6,520 nt of DNA from the NCBI GenBank assembly GCA_029256005.1, contig JAQSYS010000208.1:1-6520 (forward strand), written 5' to 3'. The DNA is from Sedimentibacter sp. Lineage in GTDB: Bacteria > Bacillota > Clostridia > Tissierellales > Sedimentibacteraceae. The notes below the pieces were generated by a model that made no database searches, was not told where the DNA came from, and saw nothing but the letters and a program-made list of their open reading frames with translations. This document shows positions 5,784 through 6,520 of this stretch, in pieces. A program made the translations under genes and the position numbers. Numbering within the stretch: position 1 is the stretch's first letter; the number at the start of each line of letters is the position of its first letter.

Positions 5784-6520
5784 ATGAAAAGAAAATTATC
5801 ACTAATACTAAGCTTATTGATGATACTTACTATGTTTACAGCATGTGCCCAAAAGGGAGAGCCAACTGATAATGGTTCAAACAGTGATGTTATAAAAATA
5901 GGTGTTTTCGAACCGCTTACCGGTGAAAATGGCGGTGGAGGCCTACAAGAGCTTGATGGTATTAAATATGCAAACAAAATGTATCCTGAAGTTTTAGGTA
6001 AGAAAATTGAGCTTGTAATCGTTGACAACAAAAGTGATAAGGGTGAAGCAACTACAGCTGTAACTAGACTTATTGAAAAAGATAAGGTTGTAGCTATAAT
6101 TGGTTCATATGGTTCTGGTGTTTCAATAGCAGCTGGAGACATAATAAAAAATGCAAAGATTCCTGCAATGGGAGCTTCTTGTACAAACCCTATGGTTACA
6201 CAAGGCAATGAATATTATTTCCGTGCATGCTTCCTTGATCCTTTCCAAGGAAAAGTTATGGCTAACTATGCATTAGGACAAGGCGCTAAGACTGCAGCTG
6301 TAATAATGCAAAATGGTGATGACTACTCAGTAGGTCTTGGAAACTTCTTTATTGACGCTTTTAAAGAATTAACAGGAGATCCAAACAGTATAGTTGACAT
6401 TTCAGAATTCCAGGTAAATGATTCAGATTTTAATGCTATCCTTACAAATATTAAGGCTAAAAACCCTGATGTAATATTTGCTCCAAGTTCAGCAACAACA
6501 GCTCCGCTAATCATTAAACA
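5784..6520 (+). CDS. Branched-chain amino-acid type ABC transporter substrate-binding lipoprotein (3' end outside window)
   Basis: The frame runs from ATG 5784 to the window edge without a stop, giving 245 complete codons of a family usually 370-400 residues long. The ribosome binding site AGGAG (5773-5777) lies 6 bases upstream. The N-terminus is a lipoprotein signal: KRK at 2-4, a hydrophobic stretch at 5-19, then FTAC with the lipidated Cys at 21, followed by a polar linker (22-35). From residue 36 the type I periplasmic-binding (LivJ/Peripla_BP_6) fold begins with VIKIGVFEPLTG, then a family-typical EL-GI-YAN helix, VDNKSDKGEA, IIGSYGSG (105-112) and GASCTNP (130-136), the last two shaping the ligand cleft. 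The protein would be anchored outside the membrane and deliver an amino acid or related small molecule to a Liv-type permease. The ligand cannot be assigned; Leu/Ile/Val is the family default only. The permease and ATPase genes are expected downstream. Confidence 0.93.
   Translation, partial: MKRKLSLILSLLMILTMFTACAQKGEPTDNGSNSDVIKIGVFEPLTGENGGGGLQELDGIKYANKMYPEVLGKKIELVIVDNKSDKGEATTAVTRLIEKDKVVAIIGSYGSGVSIAAGDIIKNAKIPAMGASCTNPMVTQGNEYYFRACFLDPFQGKVMANYALGQGAKTAAVIMQNGDDYSVGLGNFFIDAFKELTGDPNSIVDISEFQVNDSDFNAILTNIKAKNPDVIFAPSSATTAPLIIK

Noticed and set aside
5759..6208. 149-codon open frame on the - strand
   Set aside because: It is antisense to the start of the binding-protein gene, which has a promoter, ribosome binding site, lipobox and family motifs. 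The antisense product is low-complexity and resembles no family I know.
6323..6514. 63-codon - strand open frame near the window end
   Set aside because: Antisense to the binding-protein gene, with no start signals or family resemblance.

Overview
The window comes from an AT-rich, low-GC Gram-positive chromosome, most likely an anaerobic clostridial or Tissierellia-like Firmicute. The reasons are strong AGGAG-type ribosome binding sites, near-consensus sigma-A promoters with 17-bp spacers, U-tailed hairpin terminators, a lipobox-bearing ABC binding protein, a YfmM-like ABC-F protein and a modular S-layer-like surface protein. The genus cannot be read from this sequence; an amino-acid-fermenting lineage is only a guess.

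Layout. (1) Bases 1-1446 (+) are the C-terminal part of a large repetitive, beta-rich secreted or surface protein whose start lies outside the window. (2) A hairpin at 1453-1476 lies between two converging genes and can terminate in both directions. (3) Bases 1517-3073 (-) encode an intact 518-residue ABC-F ATPase acting at the ribosome, with its own promoter and possibly a 16-codon leader ORF that overlaps its start codon. (4) A 210-bp divergent intergenic region (3074-3283) holds that promoter and two tandem promoters facing right. (5) Bases 3284-4356 (+) are alanine racemase (alr), broken by a frame-changing internal deletion near base 4232: about 18-20 conserved codons are missing, the first frame stops at 4237, and the last 40 residues continue in another frame. 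(6) glyA (4366-5589, +) follows 9 bp after the alr end and is intact; a strong terminator closes the unit. (7) A further promoter drives the start of a branched-chain amino-acid type ABC substrate-binding lipoprotein (5784 to the window end).

How the genes work together. alr and glyA look like a two-gene operon of PLP enzymes handling small amino acids (D-alanine for the cell wall; glycine and one-carbon units). The binding protein downstream is a separate unit, probably the first gene of an amino-acid uptake cassette. The ABC-F gene and the surface protein are unrelated neighbours.

I see no new multi-gene system, mobile element, CRISPR array or structural RNA. The items most worth a second look are the broken alr, the possible leader ORF of the ABC-F gene, and the tandem degenerate modules of the surface protein.
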